A stretch of 64,000 nucleotides of DNA, from positions 35,322,956-35,386,955 of the forward strand of contig OY997594.1 in assembly GCA_963921825.1 (NCBI GenBank), in the 5' to 3' direction. The notes beneath the pieces are model-generated. The model did not search any database. It saw only the letters and a list, made by a program, of their open reading frames with translations, and was not told the DNA's origin. Positions 44,901 to 58,143 of the stretch are shown piece by piece; position 1 is the stretch's first letter; the number at the start of each line of letters is the position of its first letter. The position numbers and the translations under genes are program-made. Origin of the DNA: Erodium maritimum (Eukaryota; Streptophyta; Magnoliopsida; Geraniales; Geraniaceae).

Positions 44901-47900
44901 GAACCCTAAACAAACGCGTTTATAACGCGTGGGATAACTGGGCTTGGCGGCGAGCTGGGCTTCACGGCCCAAACGAGGGGAACCGGGCTGATTCGGGGCG
45001 GGCCGGCTCGGGCCGGGTCTCCTGGTCGGGTCTGGTCCGCCCGACCCGGTTCTCTTCTTCTTCTTTTTTTCTCTTTTCTTTCCTTTTTATTATTATTTTT
45101 TTGAAATTCTTCCAAAAATTAACTCAATTTTTGACCTCGACGCTCCAATCGATAAATTTTAACCCTTTTTAACCGGAGCGGTCTTTACATTTATAAATTC
45201 CTCAAGAAACTCAAGAGGTCTTTCATCTGTTTGGAAATCAAATCAATTCTCAGTTATTGATATTAAAAAGATCAAATGGGCTATCATCTAGATAGGCAAG
45301 ATATAAATCATTAATAGTCTCTACTGCATTGTAAATAGTATGCCCCAAATTCAAGTTCCGGGAAGAAATCACTCTGGAAGGAAATCTTTGACAAGTTGAA
45401 GGTAATGCAAGAAGAGTTTCTATTTATTTTGGGAGGGGACTTCAATGATATTCTTAATTCTGATGAGAGATCCAATCAAAGAAGTGGGGGATCTGATATG
45501 GCACATTTAAATGATCTAGTCTCCAACCTCAGTTTAATGGATCTTCCTCTTGAAGGAGGGAAATTTAATTGGTTTGCAACAGGTTCAAGGGCATCTAGAT
45601 TAGATAGTTTTCTGATCCCACCTGATCTACTATCAAAATTTAAATCTCTCTCTCAATCATGTCTACCTAGGATAATCTCTCTCTCAATCATGTCTACCTA
45701 GGATAAAATTTAATCAAGTTGACTGGGGGCCAAAACCCTTCAAGTTTTGGACTGAAGATAGTAGGTTCCTTCCTGCAGTCCAAAAGTTTTGGGCCTCATA
45801 TAAAGTTGAAGGACTCCCTTACTATATCTTATGGAAAAAACTTAATCTTCTCAAGGCTGATCTCTAAGCTTGGAACTTAGAGGTCTTTGGTATTCTGGAT
45901 ACACAAATAGTCTCCCTAATTAAAGAGGTGCATCAGCTTGATTTAGTAGCTGAAACTAGAGCCCTAACTCCTGGTGAATGTTCTAATAGAGGCTTTCTCA
46001 AAGCTATCCTCATCCAGAAACACAAACTACAAGCAAAACTGTGGAGCCAAAAAGCAAGAAAAAAGCGGTTCTATGATGGGGATAAGGACTCAAAGTACTT
46101 CCACAGGATTGCAAACTTCAAAGGCTCAAAAAGGAAACTTTCTCAAATCTTATACAAAGGGAAAATGCTAACTGGTCCACAAGAAATAAAATGTGCAGCA
46201 GCTGAACATTTTCAGGAAAGATTTTCTTCTGCTGCAGCTCAAGATATAAGTCTGAATGACTTGCCTTTCAACTCTATCTCCCAGGATTAAGCTTAGTGGC
46301 TAAAAAGGCCTTTCCTTGAAGATGAAGTTTTGCAAGCATTGATGGCTTGCAATGGAGACAAAGCTTCAGGCCCTGATGGCTTTAATTTACTCTTATTTCA
46401 TCAAACTGGCCAGTTAAGAAAGGGGCTAAATTCTTCATTCATTGATGTGATCCCTAAAACCTCAGCACCTCTTACCTTTGATGACTTCAGACCAATAAGT
46501 TTAATGGGGGTCCATACAAAATCCTTTCCAAACTCCTCTCCTTTAGACTTAAATTAGTCATCAACAATTTGATAAGGGAGGAACAATCAGCTTTCATCTC
46601 TGGAAGACAAATAGCAGATGGAATAGTGGTGGCTTCTAAGCTTGTTCATTACTTAAAAGGCTCAAACACAAAGGCCTTCATTTTTAAAGTTGATTTTGAG
46701 AAGGCCTTTGATAAGGTTAACTGGATTTATGTGATGCAGCTGCTGACTAAAATGGGCTTTGGAGTTCAATGGAAACTTTGGATGATGTCTTGCTTTAGAG
46801 CATATGTCTCAATATTACTTAATGGTGCCCCTTCTCCTGATTTCAACTGAGCAGAGGAATTAGACAAGGTTGTGCCCTCTCTCCCCTTATATTTGTCATT
46901 GTAGCTAAAGGGTTAAATCAAATTATGATAGCAATTGTTCAGGCTGATTTTCTGAGAGGTATTCAAATGAACTTGAATAGCCCTGAAGTATCACATTTGC
47001 AATTTACTGATGATTCCATCTTCATCAAGGCTGAGGGTAATAACATTTTATGTCTCAAATATGCTCTTATATGTTCTATCCCTCTTCTGGATTATCAGTC
47101 AATTAGACCAAGTCAGTTCTAATCCCTTTTAATATCTCTGAGTTTGTAACCTTGGATCTCTTATCAGAACTTGGTTGCTCAGAAGCAGCCCTTCCCTTTA
47201 ATTACTAGGGATTTCCTCTAGGTGCCAATACAAAAAGGATCACAACCTAGGAGCCTATTTTGAAAAAATTCAAAGCAGCTTTGGGGTTATAGCAAGCCAA
47301 GCTACTCTCCTTTGGTGGTAGAATTTCACTTATAAAATCAACACTTATAGGTCTCCCTCTATACTTCTTCTTAGTGATCAGAGCTTTTAAAGGGGTAATT
47401 AGATCTATGGAGAGATGGAAAAGAAAATTTTTATGGCATGGGAAACCAAATGCTCATACTTTCAGTAAAGTCAGATGGAACACAGTGTGCGAAAGTAAAG
47501 AAGGGGGTAGATTGGGAATAAAAAAATCTTACTTATATGAATATATCTCTCCTTTCCAAATGGTGGTGGAGATTTGCTCTAGGCAGATGCTCATTTTGGA
47601 AATTAGTGATTTGTGGAAAACATGGTTGGAATCCAATTGAATAGGACCTCTCAAATTTCAGTGAATTAAGATCAAGGAGTTTTATGCACCATATCCTGTC
47701 CTTAAATTCTGATCCAAGATTTACAGACCTATTTGGAATCAAAGGCCTCTCTTGGAAATAAGGTAATGTCCAGAGGGTCATTTTTTGGGAAGATGTTTGG
47801 TAGGGAGAATTACCCTTCAAACTCTTGTTTCCCAGAATATATCTGATATCTCAAACCAAAAAAATGCTTGTTTCTGAAGCAAAGACCAACTCTTCTTGGG

Positions 47901-48560
47901 ATTTGAACTTTAGAAGAACTCCAAGAGGAAGGGCAGAACAAAATTGGATGGCCCTGCAACTGTAATATATCCTTAATGGGATACATCTTAACACTCAGCA
48001 TGACACTCTTTTATGGTCAGGAGACCCAAAAGGTTTTTCATTTAGGAAAAATTATACATTACTTCAGCAGCAAGACAACAGCTCTGCTGCAGACTTCAAT
48101 TGGTCTAAGCACCTCTGGTATCCTGGAATCCCAACTAAGATCATTGCTTTCTGTTGGCTTGCATGTCATGAAGCTTTACCCTCTAAGTGCTTCCTTAATA
48201 CAATAGGAATGCCCCTCACAGTGGATGATCTGACTTGTCAGGTCTGTAATTGGGACTATGAGGATGGTCCCCATGTCTTGCTACATTGTTCTAGGTCCTG
48301 GCAAGTCTGGTCCATGGTGCTGAATTGGTGGGGACTCAATTGGTTTATTCTTGTCAATATCAAATCTCTTCTATCCTCTTGGCCTTATATGGTATATATG
48401 ATCAGGAAATCCCCTTGGACAAATTTGGCTTAGATTAGTTGTTGGCAAATTTGGCTTGCCAGAAATGCTCTAGTATTTAATGGAATCGCTCTTTTAGCTG
48501 TAGAAATCTTTGAAAAAAATTGTAAACCAAGCCTAAAGTTAGAAGTGGCTAATTTTCAGA
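41938..48560 (+). pseudogene. LINE ORF2 (endonuclease, RT, zf-RVT), interrupted
   Basis: The endonuclease starts MKILSWNVRGISSS, with the metal-site Asn in WNVRG and a Glu in ETKLDL, and breaks at 42113 for an LTR. Beyond it, GGDFNDILNSDERS (about 45435) continues the endonuclease. RT: GDKASGPDGFN, DDFRPISLMG, FKVDFEKAFDKVNW and an active-site box reading QFTDDS (46990-47020). zf-RVT: CQVCNWDYEDGPHVLLHC (about 48235-48290). Many frameshifts and stops separate the blocks. Inactive. Confidence 0.85.
42114..45189 (-). mobile_element. solo LTR E (gypsy), minus orientation, TSD TTTAT
   Basis: TTTAT at 42109-42113 and 45190-45194 flank a 3076-bp segment that ends GGAGCGGTCTTTACA. The other end reads CATCACGACCC where TGTCACGACCC is expected, two transitions. 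It resembles the element 5' half of solo LTR B, including GCGGGATTA and CGAATCGGGTTCGAGCA. Near 43985-44120 an 18-bp theme (GGTTCCCGAGGCATGG) repeats degenerately, and around 42905-43050 CCCGTCACGTAGAATCGGGG recurs. The frame at 44515-44913 (-) is not a credible gene. Confidence 0.85.
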
Positions 48561-49497
48561 GCTCCGGGATTTATTTCCCCTATCAATCCTGGAAAGAATC
48601 TCCTCTATCTTGTTGTCTAAATCTTGTGCGAAGTTGGATTTGGGTTTGAGATTGCTCCTGATTTGTTGGCCTCTTTCTCTAACGTCCAAAGCCTTCTTCA
48701 AAGCCCTCTTCAGCTTTGGGTGGACTGTTATTCAAGGGGTGATGTTACTAAAATTTGTTGCAGGCTCTCTTTATTCTGCGGTTGGGGTCTTGGGGTGGGT
48801 TTAGGAAGGGATGGGGAGTGTGGTGATTTGGTAAGGATTGTTCTGGTCTTTTGCTCCTAGTCCTCTCTGGACTTTTGTTTGTGGGTTTCCTTCATCTCTT
48901 CTCCCCTTATTTTCCTCTCTGAGTGTTTAGGGTAGTTCATTTTTAGGGTTGAGTGTTTGGCTTTTTCCTCTTGTTTTGTGCAGGACTGGACATCTTCAGG
49001 CCCCTTCTGGTTGTGCTTTGGCTTGGTTGTTTTAAGCTTCTTTCTTTCTCAACTGCAAACTCTGGATAATCATATCTTAAAAAATATGGATCAACTTCCA
49101 AGACTCATCGTCCTGAATTCCTGTGATAATTGTGGTTGCTTGGGTATCAAGAAACATGAGTCATAAGCATTAATTTCATAAGTGAACTGGTTTAAAACCT
49201 CTACTCAGTAGATTATGGGCATCAGCTGCAATGCTTAGAATATTTGGATCTCCACCAAACCTCATCTCTCCTGGTTTAGATCCATATCAGACTAGCACTC
49301 TCAGCACACCTGTTGCTTAGGGCACAAACAAGCATGTTTATTCATCTTAGACGGTAGCTTGAGCCTCAAGCAAGCTACATATGTTGCTTAACTCTCATCT
49401 TAATGTTCATGTTTTTGGATTCTTTGAATCCAAATATTTGTTAGATGATGTACTCTTCAACACCTTTCCTCGGAGAAGAGGCGTGGAACTTCAAAAA

Positions 49498-52400
49498 ATG
49501 AGAGGAGAGGAACGGAGCTACGGAGAGTTTGGAGGATCGCCGGCGTCGACCATCTCGGGAGGATCGGCGGTCACTCCTTCGTTCAGGGAAGTGGTAATCG
49601 AAGGGAAAAGAGTGGCTTTTCCGTCGGCTACTGTTTTGGCGAGATCCTTCGGCCAAACTCGTGGTGCAGGCATGGGCGAGAGATATAAGGGCGTGGGTGT
49701 TAGTGTTGCCGAGAAGCTGATTGCGGCTGCAAAAGGGGTAGATGTTGGTTCTGGGAAGGAGTCTGAGGGTGCCGTCGATCCGAGTTTAGAGGCACAGGGT
49801 CTGCCGAAGCCCGTCGACATTGATCGATCACAGAGAATTGATGATCATGTTGGCTTTGATATACCACTGAAAATTGACGATAAGGTGATCTCTAACCCTA
49901 AGTTGTTTGTCTTCAATCCTCCATATGGGGTAGATGATATTTGGCTTAAGCATTATTGCCAATGTGCTGGTAATGTAGTTAAAGCAAATGTGGTTAAGAG
50001 ACCTAATTTGAGGGGAAATTTTTTTGGTTTCGTCTTTGCCAAATCTATGTTGGATGCTGAACAAATTATTGATAAATGTCATGGATCGCTAGCCAAGGGT
50101 CATCGTCTGTTAGTGGCACATGATTTAAAGGGCAAGGTGTCGGAGAGTAATCGCAGGTCGGGACCCCATGTTCCCAAGTCGACAGGGAGGCCGGTGGGTG
50201 GTAACAATGTTTGTGTTGGAAAGGAGGTGTCTGAACATAAGGCGTTGTTGAAGTCGGGATTGTTGGGAATTGCTCGCAATGAGTGTTCCGTCAGCAATAT
50301 TCAGGAGGCTATAAGGCGAGAGGCTGTTAGGGACGTTGATGTTCGTGGTTTTGGAAACAGAGTGTTTCTTATATCTTGTCCCGACCCTTTGTTTTCAGCA
50401 GCTATGTATGAGAAGGTGTCACGCCCCAAATTCAGTAGAACCAATAAAACATTTTTAAACCTTTTAAATAAATCACTTTAAAACCACCATTTGTTCAACA
50501 ACATAATTATTTACAACTCAAAAGTATGTCCCAACAAGCGGACAAAAAACAAAGTGTACGTCGCTAGACTCAAAAGAAAACCCGAACTCCGCTCCTAGCC
50601 CTTCAAGCTTCGAGAGCTCACCTAGTCCATCCCGCGACCAGTACCTGTAGGAAAAGAAGCTAGGGGTGAGCGTTCACTCACCACTACGGATAACAGACTG
50701 ACTACGGCATACTTAGCAGACAATACCGGTAACACCAACAACAACCCAAACCCCGGGGACTACTATCCCCAAACTCAAGTAACCCGACTAACACACGGCT
50801 ATTACTTTCCTCAACCGACTCAACACTCGGACCCGTAATGTAGACCCGACACAACGATCACGACCTCTTCCAAGGACACAAACGATAATCGCGCAACACC
50901 CAAGATCACAAAGGATCGGATACCAAACCAGATTGCAAAGGATCGCACTCCAGCAAATCAGTCCCCCACGCACTTTGTCGATTCCTGTCAGGCCAGGCGG
51001 TCGACCTGTCGCACTTTTACCGATCCCTGTCAGGCCAGGCGGTCGACCTGTCGCATTTTTCCCGACACAAAGTTGGATCAGGTTGTCGACCTGTCACCCC
51101 CACGCACGCGCGGCCAGGACCCCTTTCCTCACGGGCGGGCCCCCTACCCCGTCTGAACATGCAGACGCGTGCGATCACAGGACCCCCGTTATTATGAAGT
51201 GGGCCCCCAACCTCAGGTAACCACAATCACAATCACGAACAAAGCTCAACAAACAGCAGCAATAAAGACACGGGCACAACAACCCCACGGGCCCTCACGG
51301 CCATCCAAACCACCAATGGTAAAACAAGGGCTCAACAACCCCACGGGCACTCACGGCCACCCAAGACACCAACAATAAAACACGGGCTCTCATGGCCACC
51401 CAAGACACAAACAGTAAAGTATGGGCTCTCATGGCCACCCAAGACACAAACTGTAAAGTACGGGCTCTCATGGCCACCCAAGACACAAACTGTAAAGTAC
51501 GGGCTCTCATGGCCACCCAAGACACAACTAAATAATCAACCTCCGGGGATAAACAAATGCCTCCAGTAATTCTAATATCGAAAATTCACTGCTCCTACGA
51601 CACTACTAAGTGCCACATGCATTTCTATTGTTCGATACATTCTTGTATCATACGACACCACCCGGTGTCGCCTGCCTTTCTAATATTCGATAAACTTACT
51701 TAACCCACGACACCCCGGTGTCACATGCATTTCTACTGTTAACTTTCCCTAATCAGGGCCGAGATCCGGCTACTTTTCCCTACCTCGTATGTTTTCTCCA
51801 AAAGCTCATAAACAAGCTCCGGCGTGACCTCGATCACTCGCCTAGCTTTCCCTTTCCTCTGTCGGTGGCACGATCTAATAAGAACACAATTTTAAACGCT
51901 TTTAAGCTTGCAAGCATAAAGTGAATTTTAATAAACTTGACGCCCAAAAGTAACCCCGACAATGTCGATCACTCCCAAACTTCCCAATTACTCGACATTG
52001 TCGATAATGGACCCGGAAAGGCCCGATTCGCCCGACATGGTGAATATACCCGGGTTTTGAAAACGTCCTTCCGGGGCTCCGAAAATTCCCGTTTTCGTTT
52101 CTACGGTCTTAGAATAATTCAAGGGTTCCTATGCACTCGACGGAATCAATTTCCGACTTCCGAGTAATTTAATTCGCGTTTAAAGTTTCTAAACCCGTCA
52201 ATTACAACTTTCACAATTTAATTCCAAATTTCGATCCGGGTGTGGATTAACTACTTGGGGAACGTCCTAAACCACCCAAACACGAAACCCTAATACCCGA
52301 GCATGTGGGCCCCACCCGACTCCCTTTGTCCGTGGGTGGCTAGGGCCGGTTTGGGGCCGGTCCACCATAGTGTTGTCCGGTCCTAGCTCCGTCCAGCCAC

Positions 52401-54289
52401 CACCGGTCCGGCCGGCCACCCTACACGGTGGCCGGAGCTCCCCCGAGCTCCCGGTCATCGGAAAACGTTCAATCTTCGCTCCAAAACGTCTACAACGAAT
52501 CCCAATCCTCAATACAACCCTAAACTACTAGTTTTAATCCAGACCCTAAATTTCAAACTTAACAAAACGAAAATCGGTTAGATGCTCACCGTAGAGAATG
52601 ACGGTGTGAGCTTGAATCTTTTATCGTTGAGACGATCCAACGACTTGATGAACGAGAAACGTCACATATTCCCCAAACCTCTTCTCTTTTTCTCTCATTC
52701 TTCTCTCTTCTTTTCTCTCTCTAAAAACTCTTTTTTTTCTCTTTTTTGAACCCTATGGCCGAACCCACCCCCATGTAGTCTTCCTTGTCTTGTCCCAAAA
52801 CCTAACACCACCACTTGTTTGACAAGTGGCAAGATGGATATATTTTCCAATCAGATTCGCGAAATTCGGACGTTTCGGGCCCCGAACGGGCACTTTTTCC
52901 AAGAAATTACGAAACTTCACGGGCTACAAGGAAACGGCTCAACTAAGACCGCTGTGACGACGGCTAAGCTTTTTGGATTTAAAACGGGTCTCGAATGGAC
53001 CAAAACGTCGCTCGGTTGACTTTTCCAGCGAAAAGTCAACATTTCCCAAATTGGTCAGAAAGTTGCCCTGAGTCCCCGGAACTCACTTTGGTCGATATCG
53101 GGGTCAACTTAAGTCCGGTATGACCCTCAAGGTCAAATTTAGGTTCATTTAAGTGTTTGTATAAAAATTTTAAATTTTGCCTTTTTTCGCAGATTTGACT
53201 AGCGTTGACCGGGAGTGGTTATTACAGAAGGGATTACCATGGTTGAAGACATGGTTTGATTGTTTTGTTGATGCTTCTTTGTTGTTGAAACCGAGACGCT
53301 TTTGCTGGTTCGAAATTATAGGAGTCCCTTTTCATGGTTGGTCGTTGGAGAATTTTAAGCTATTAGCTGGTGAAATTGGTGAAGTGGTTTCAATTGTAGA
53401 CAAGGACGATAGTGGAGAGTCGTTCGGTCGAGCTTTTGTTTTGATGCATTGCTCGACAGTATTGATGGGATGTCAGGAGCTGAAGTTGAATGTGGGGAAT
53501 GTTGAGTTCCCGGTTGTGTTGAGACCGGTGGAATCGAAAGGAGTCTTGTTTCATTTTGATAGTGCTGCAGCAACGAGTAGTTCAGCGACGGGGTCGTCTA
53601 GTAATGCTTCAGATGATACACTGCAATTGACGTCAAGCCCAATTACAAAGGGCCCTGGGCCGGTTATCACACCTTTCTCTAAGTTGTTTGGCGACAGCGA
53701 GGATTTTGGTAGGTTGCACACGGGTTGCGATTCACAGACTCTTTTATCGCAACCTGTATCTACGCAAAAAACAGAGTCACATGTGGGTGTATCCTCGTTG
53801 CAGGTGGACGTGAGGTACGGTGCATCTGGGAGTGGTGGTCTTCCGTCGGCTGAGGTTGTGGGGGGCAGTGGAGGCGATCGTGTGCTCAACTCTGGATCGG
53901 CACCTTTGTCTTATGCAGCAGACTGTATACAACCCAAACGTGGGCGTGGAAGGCCAAAAAAAGGTGGTCCTAAGGTTGTTCCTTCTCCCACTGTTGTGTA
54001 CCGTACGAGAGCGAATTCGTCCTCTGTTGGAAATAGTAATAAGGGCAGCTTCATTGTAGACATAGCCAAGAAGCTTAAAGACGGTTCGGGGGATTGGAGT
54101 TATTGCAAAAAGGTCGGAAAAAAGGCCATCGATCTCGGACCTTTGGTGCTAGAACAATTTGATTGTTTAGACATCGAAGTACCTCAACGAGTTCTTTTTA
54201 CTGAGGAGGTTGGAGATAGTGAGGAGGAGGACTCTCAGGCAACAGAGACAGGTAATGCTTTAATTCATGTCGTTGCCTCTCTTTCTTGA
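49498..54289 (+). pseudogene. LINE ORF1 (RRM, DUF4283-like, AT-hook-like) split by an LTR
   Basis: Segments 49498-50416 and 53232-54289 are in the same frame once the LTR and one TSD copy are ignored: 1977 nt, 658 residues with no stop. An RRM lies at about residues 133-215, RNP2 LFVFNPP and RNP1 RGNFFGFVFA. After the insertion point (residue 307) comes a DUF4283-like part (FCWFEIIGVPFHGWSLENF). An AT-hook-like KRGRGRPKKG lies at about residues 540-550. ORF1 proteins of this type bind the element RNA. I chose 49498 as start because it lies just after the tentative element border; the frame is open back to 49381. ORF2 starts 9 nt after the stop. Confidence 0.82.
50417..53226 (-). mobile_element. 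solo LTR F, gypsy family A, TSD GAAGG
   Basis: It starts TGTCACGCCCC and ends CGGGAGTGGTTATTACA, 2810 bp. GAAGG occurs at 50412-50416 and 53227-53231, a perfect 5-bp duplication. It carries the same tandem array (about 51240-51530), hairpin trio and CGACAATGTCG inverted repeat (51958-52010) as the copy at 2657-8777, in inverted orientation. The LTR contains no internal region, so it arose by LTR-LTR recombination after insertion into the LINE. Confidence 0.93.
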
Positions 54290-54298
54290 TTTGTAGCG

Positions 54299-57200
54299 AT
54301 GAGGTGCCTCACGTGGAACGTGAGAGGTATGCATTCCGAGGTTAAACGGAATATCATTAAAAAATTGGTTGCTTCTAGTGGTGTTGAGGTAGTTATGTTG
54401 CAGGAAACTAAATTATCTGTGGTTGATGTTTCTATCCTGCGAAGTTGTGGTTTTGGTATTGATTGGGGGTGTGATTGGATACCAGCAGTGGGTTCTACCG
54501 GAGGTGTCATTTTGGTGTGGAAATTATCTGTTTTTCATAAGACTAATGTGTTCTTTGAGGATAATGTTATTTGTTGGAATGGAGTAGTGGTTGGTACTCA
54601 GTGTCCTATTAGTCTTGTGAATGTTTATGCTCTGAGTTCTTCGCGAGACCATAGTACTTTATGGTCCACCTTGGTTGGTATACGTGATCGTTTGCAGGAT
54701 GTGCTTGTGGTTGGTGGAGATTTTAACTCCGTCCTCTCAGCGGAGGAGAGGAGGGGTACTAGTTTTAAGAGGGCTGATGGTTTGGCTTTCTCTTCTTTTA
54801 TTGAGGACATGGGTCTGATGGATTTATTGTTGATCGGTTCCAAATTTACCTGGTATGACACGGGGTCAAAGGCTTCCCGTCTTGATAGGTTTTTGGTTTC
54901 TCCTGAAGTGTTGACGGTTTTTTATGGTATCTTTCAAAAGGGGTTACCGAGAGGAGTTTCGGACCATAGGCCAGTTATGTTGGGGGTGGAGGTGGCAGAT
55001 TGGGGGACGAAACCGATCAGGTTCTTGAATGCTTGGCTTGAGCATAAGTCCTTTTTGCCTACTGTTAGGTTGCTTTGGGCATCGTATGTTTTTGTAGGTG
55101 ATCCGGGTTTTATTCTGTGGTCCAAGCTGAGATGCTTAAGGAGGGATTTGTAGGTATGGAATAAGGAGGTCTTTGGGAGGTTGGAGACGGAAGTTGCATC
55201 TTTGATAACTGAGTTGGAGAAATGGGACTCAGTCCTGGATAATCGGGGTGGAAAAGGAAAGGAGGGCTCTCTGTCGGGCTCAGTTGTTAAAAAAGAGTCG
55301 GTGGTTGGCTAAGGTGTGGAGCCAAAAGGCGAGAGTCAGATGGTTTAAAGAAGGAGATAGGTGCTCTAGATTTTTTCACCAGATTGCGAATTACAGGGCT
55401 ATGCGCAACAAAATTGTTAGTATCCGAGTGGGCCATACTCATTTGCGATCCCCCGCCGAGATCAAGCTAGTTGTGGTTTCCCACTTTTCTTCTCGTTTTC
55501 AGGTGGATCCGTAGGTGGTAGTGGGTATCCTAGACTTGCCTTTTTGGCAGTTATCTGGGATTCAGGCAGATTGGTTGGAGTCTGCGTTTGTTGATGAGGA
55601 GATTTTGCGGGGGGTGAAGGGTTGTGGGGGAGAGAAGGCGCCCGGCCGTGATGGTTTCTCTATGAGTTTTTTCCTTCGATGTTGGGATGTGGTTGGTGCT
55701 GATGTTTGCGGATTCCTAAAGGCTTTTCAGGTAGATGGAAGGGTGAGCAAAGGGATAAATTCTTCGTTTTTGACGCTAATCCCTAAGGCTAATTCGATTG
55801 AGTGCTTTGATGACTTCCGCCCTATCAACTTGATTATTGGTCCGTATAAAATTCTTGCCAAGGTGTTAGCAAATCGACTTAAGAGAGTTTTGCCTGGGTT
55901 GATCAGTGATAACCAGAGCGGTTTCGTGGCAGGGAGGCGGTTAGTAGACGGTGTGTTGATTGCTTCTGAGCTTATTCACAGCTTAAAGCGGTCAAAGGAG
56001 GAGGTGGTTTTGCTTAAGCTGGATTTTGAGAAGGCCTATGACAAGGTACCTTGGGGCTATATTGATGCGGTGTTGGGAGTTATGGGGTTTGGGATGAGAT
56101 GGAGGGGTTGGATGCAAGGCTGTTTTAGAGGCTTTCTTTCGGCGGTTATCAATGGGTCCCCGAGTGGTGACTTTCCGATTCGGAATGGTATTCGACAAGG
56201 TTTCCCGTTATCTCCGTTCCTTTTCCTTGTGGCCGTAGAAGGGCTTCATCAGTTGTTGGAGGAATGATAAAGGAATGGGTCCTTCAGGGGGGTGGAGGTG
56301 GGGACAGCGGGTTTATCATTGTCTCATCTTCAGTTTGTTGATGACACCCTCTTGTTTTTAAAAGGGGATGTGGAGGGGCTGATCTTTGTGAAGGGGCTTT
56401 TGTTACCCTTTCAGAGAGGGTCGGGTTTGAGGATTAATTTCTCTAAATCCACTACTGTTATTCTCAATGAACAGTTTTGCTCGGAAGAGGAGGTGGCTCG
56501 TGTATTGGGATGCCAAGTAGGTTTTTAGCTGATGAAGTATCTTGGTTTCTGGTTAGGGGCCAACCCAAGGAGGATTGCTTCATGGGATCCTGTAGTGCAG
56601 AAGTTTAAAAAAGTCTTTGGGGCTTTGGAAGTTGAAGAACCTTAATATGGAAGGTCGGATTGTCTTGGTGAAGTCGACTTTATCAGCTCTTCCCTTGTTC
56701 TTTATGTCTCTTATGAAAGCACCAAATAAGGTCATTGCAGATTTGGAAGCGTGGCAGAGGCGTTTTCTTTGGACTAATCCCTTTACAGGGAAGATGTTCT
56801 ACAAAGTGGCTTGGGGTTCGGTGTGTAAACCGAAGGAGGAGGGGGGCTTGGTATTAGAAGATTGGAGGCCATGAATGTCAGTCTTTTGGCAAAGTGGTGG
56901 TGGAGGTTCGCGAGTGAAGTTGATTCCCTGTGGAAGAAGGTTATTTGTGCTTTATACGGTTGGGAAGTACAGGATTGGGACTTGTTAAAGCTTGATAAAC
57001 CAGGTTCTTCTTTTATGATTAGTCATATTATGGATCTTGCAAATGATCCTGTGTTTAAGGACTTGTTTGGCAATCAGGGGGTGCATTGGAGATTGGGGAA
57101 AGGGGATCGTATCTCGTTTTGGGAGGATGTTTGGGTTGGTTCCATCTCTTTTCGTATTAGGTTCTCAAGTGTGTTTGAAGCTGCGGTGGCCAAGTATGGG

Positions 57201-57980
57201 AAAGTTAATTCTTTTTGGGTGGAGGGAGGGTGGGAAGTGGGGTTTCTGTATGATTTGGACCCCTGTGTAGAAGAGGCGGCGATGGAGTTGTTGGGTTTAT
57301 TAGTTGATGTTTCTGTTGTGCAGGACCGGGAGGACTCTCTTATTTGGGAGAAACATGTTAAAGGTTTTTCAGTCGCATCAACATTTAAACTATTATCGGG
57401 GCCGATTGGAGTGGGGTTCACTCGGGAGTGGGCGTCTGTTTTATGGGTGAAGCACATTCCTCCGAAGTTCTGTGTTTTTGTATGGCTGGCTTCTCATAAA
57501 GCTTTACCGACTATGGACTTTTTGGAGAGTAGGGGTGTTAAGATCTCTTTGAACCGTATGTTGTGTTCTTTTTGCAAGAACAGTTTCGAGTGCAGTGATC
57601 ACCTTTTGTTGCATTGCTTATACTCTTGGGAGATATGGTCTAAGGTTTTGTTGTGGTGGGGATTTTGTGGCCCGATGCCGGTGTGTGTAGGTGAAGTTCT
57701 GTTGTGGTGGGAAGGATTGGGTCCGAGGAAGTGGTGGTCGTGTTGGGTATGTGTTGGTTACTTATCTCTTTGGCATATTTGGTTGGTGCGGAATAGTGTT
57801 GTTTTTAACCAGGTAATGGAGACGGTGGATGTGGTGGTGGCAAGAATTAAGGGCCATTCTTTTGGTGTGTGCATGAACGTTGGGCTTCTGCGTCCCGGGG
57901 TGACTGATGAGGATTGTTGTAGGGACCCGAAGTGGTGCTTGTTTTCTGGAAGGAAGCGAGGTGGGAGATCGATGGCGTGA
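54299..57980 (+). pseudogene. LINE ORF2: endonuclease, reverse transcriptase, zf-RVT
   Basis: Endonuclease (54299-55150): TWNVRGMHSE, LQETKL, GGDFNSVLSAEERR, SRLDRFLVSP and SDHRPVML, all catalytic landmarks present. RT (about 55600-56600): GRDGFSMSFF, DDFRPINLI, LKLDFEKAYDKVPWG, NGIRQGFPLSP and the active site LQFVDDTLLF. zf-RVT (about 57440-57800): CSFCKNSFECSDHLLLHC and LWHIWLVRNSVVFN. Lesions: stop at 55151-55153, frameshift near 55240, stops at 55512-55514, 56265-56270 and 56526-56528, frameshifts near 56620 and 56860. The long open blocks suggest moderate age. It would nick DNA and prime reverse transcription if intact. Confidence 0.93.
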
Positions 57981-58143
57981 TGGCTTCTTTGTTAGCTTGG
58001 TTTATTTTCGGTTTGTGTGTGTTGGTTTGGGTGATTTGGTTGGTGTTTCTGTGGGTTTTTTGTTGTTTCGTATTGTTTTGTGAGCTTTCGTAGCTATTAT
58101 GGTCGGATGATTAGGTCCTTTTTTTGAGGATCTTTTCTTTGCG

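Larger units (their letters stand above)
40550..49100 (+). mobile_element. degenerate L1-type LINE, split by a solo LTR
   Basis: ORF1 remnants (about 40690-41640), an endonuclease start (41938-42113), an LTR insertion (42114-45189), then endonuclease, RT and zf-RVT (45195-48560) follow in order on the plus strand. The 3' UTR runs to roughly 49085 (AAAAAATATGG). Both borders are approximate. A 37-bp segment around ATCATGAGACAAGTGAGATAG is duplicated in tandem at about 40590-40625 and 40656-40692. Confidence 0.75.

Noticed and set aside
44515..44913. 132-codon open frame on the minus strand
   Set aside because: Same situation in solo LTR E; composition follows GC-rich LTR DNA.
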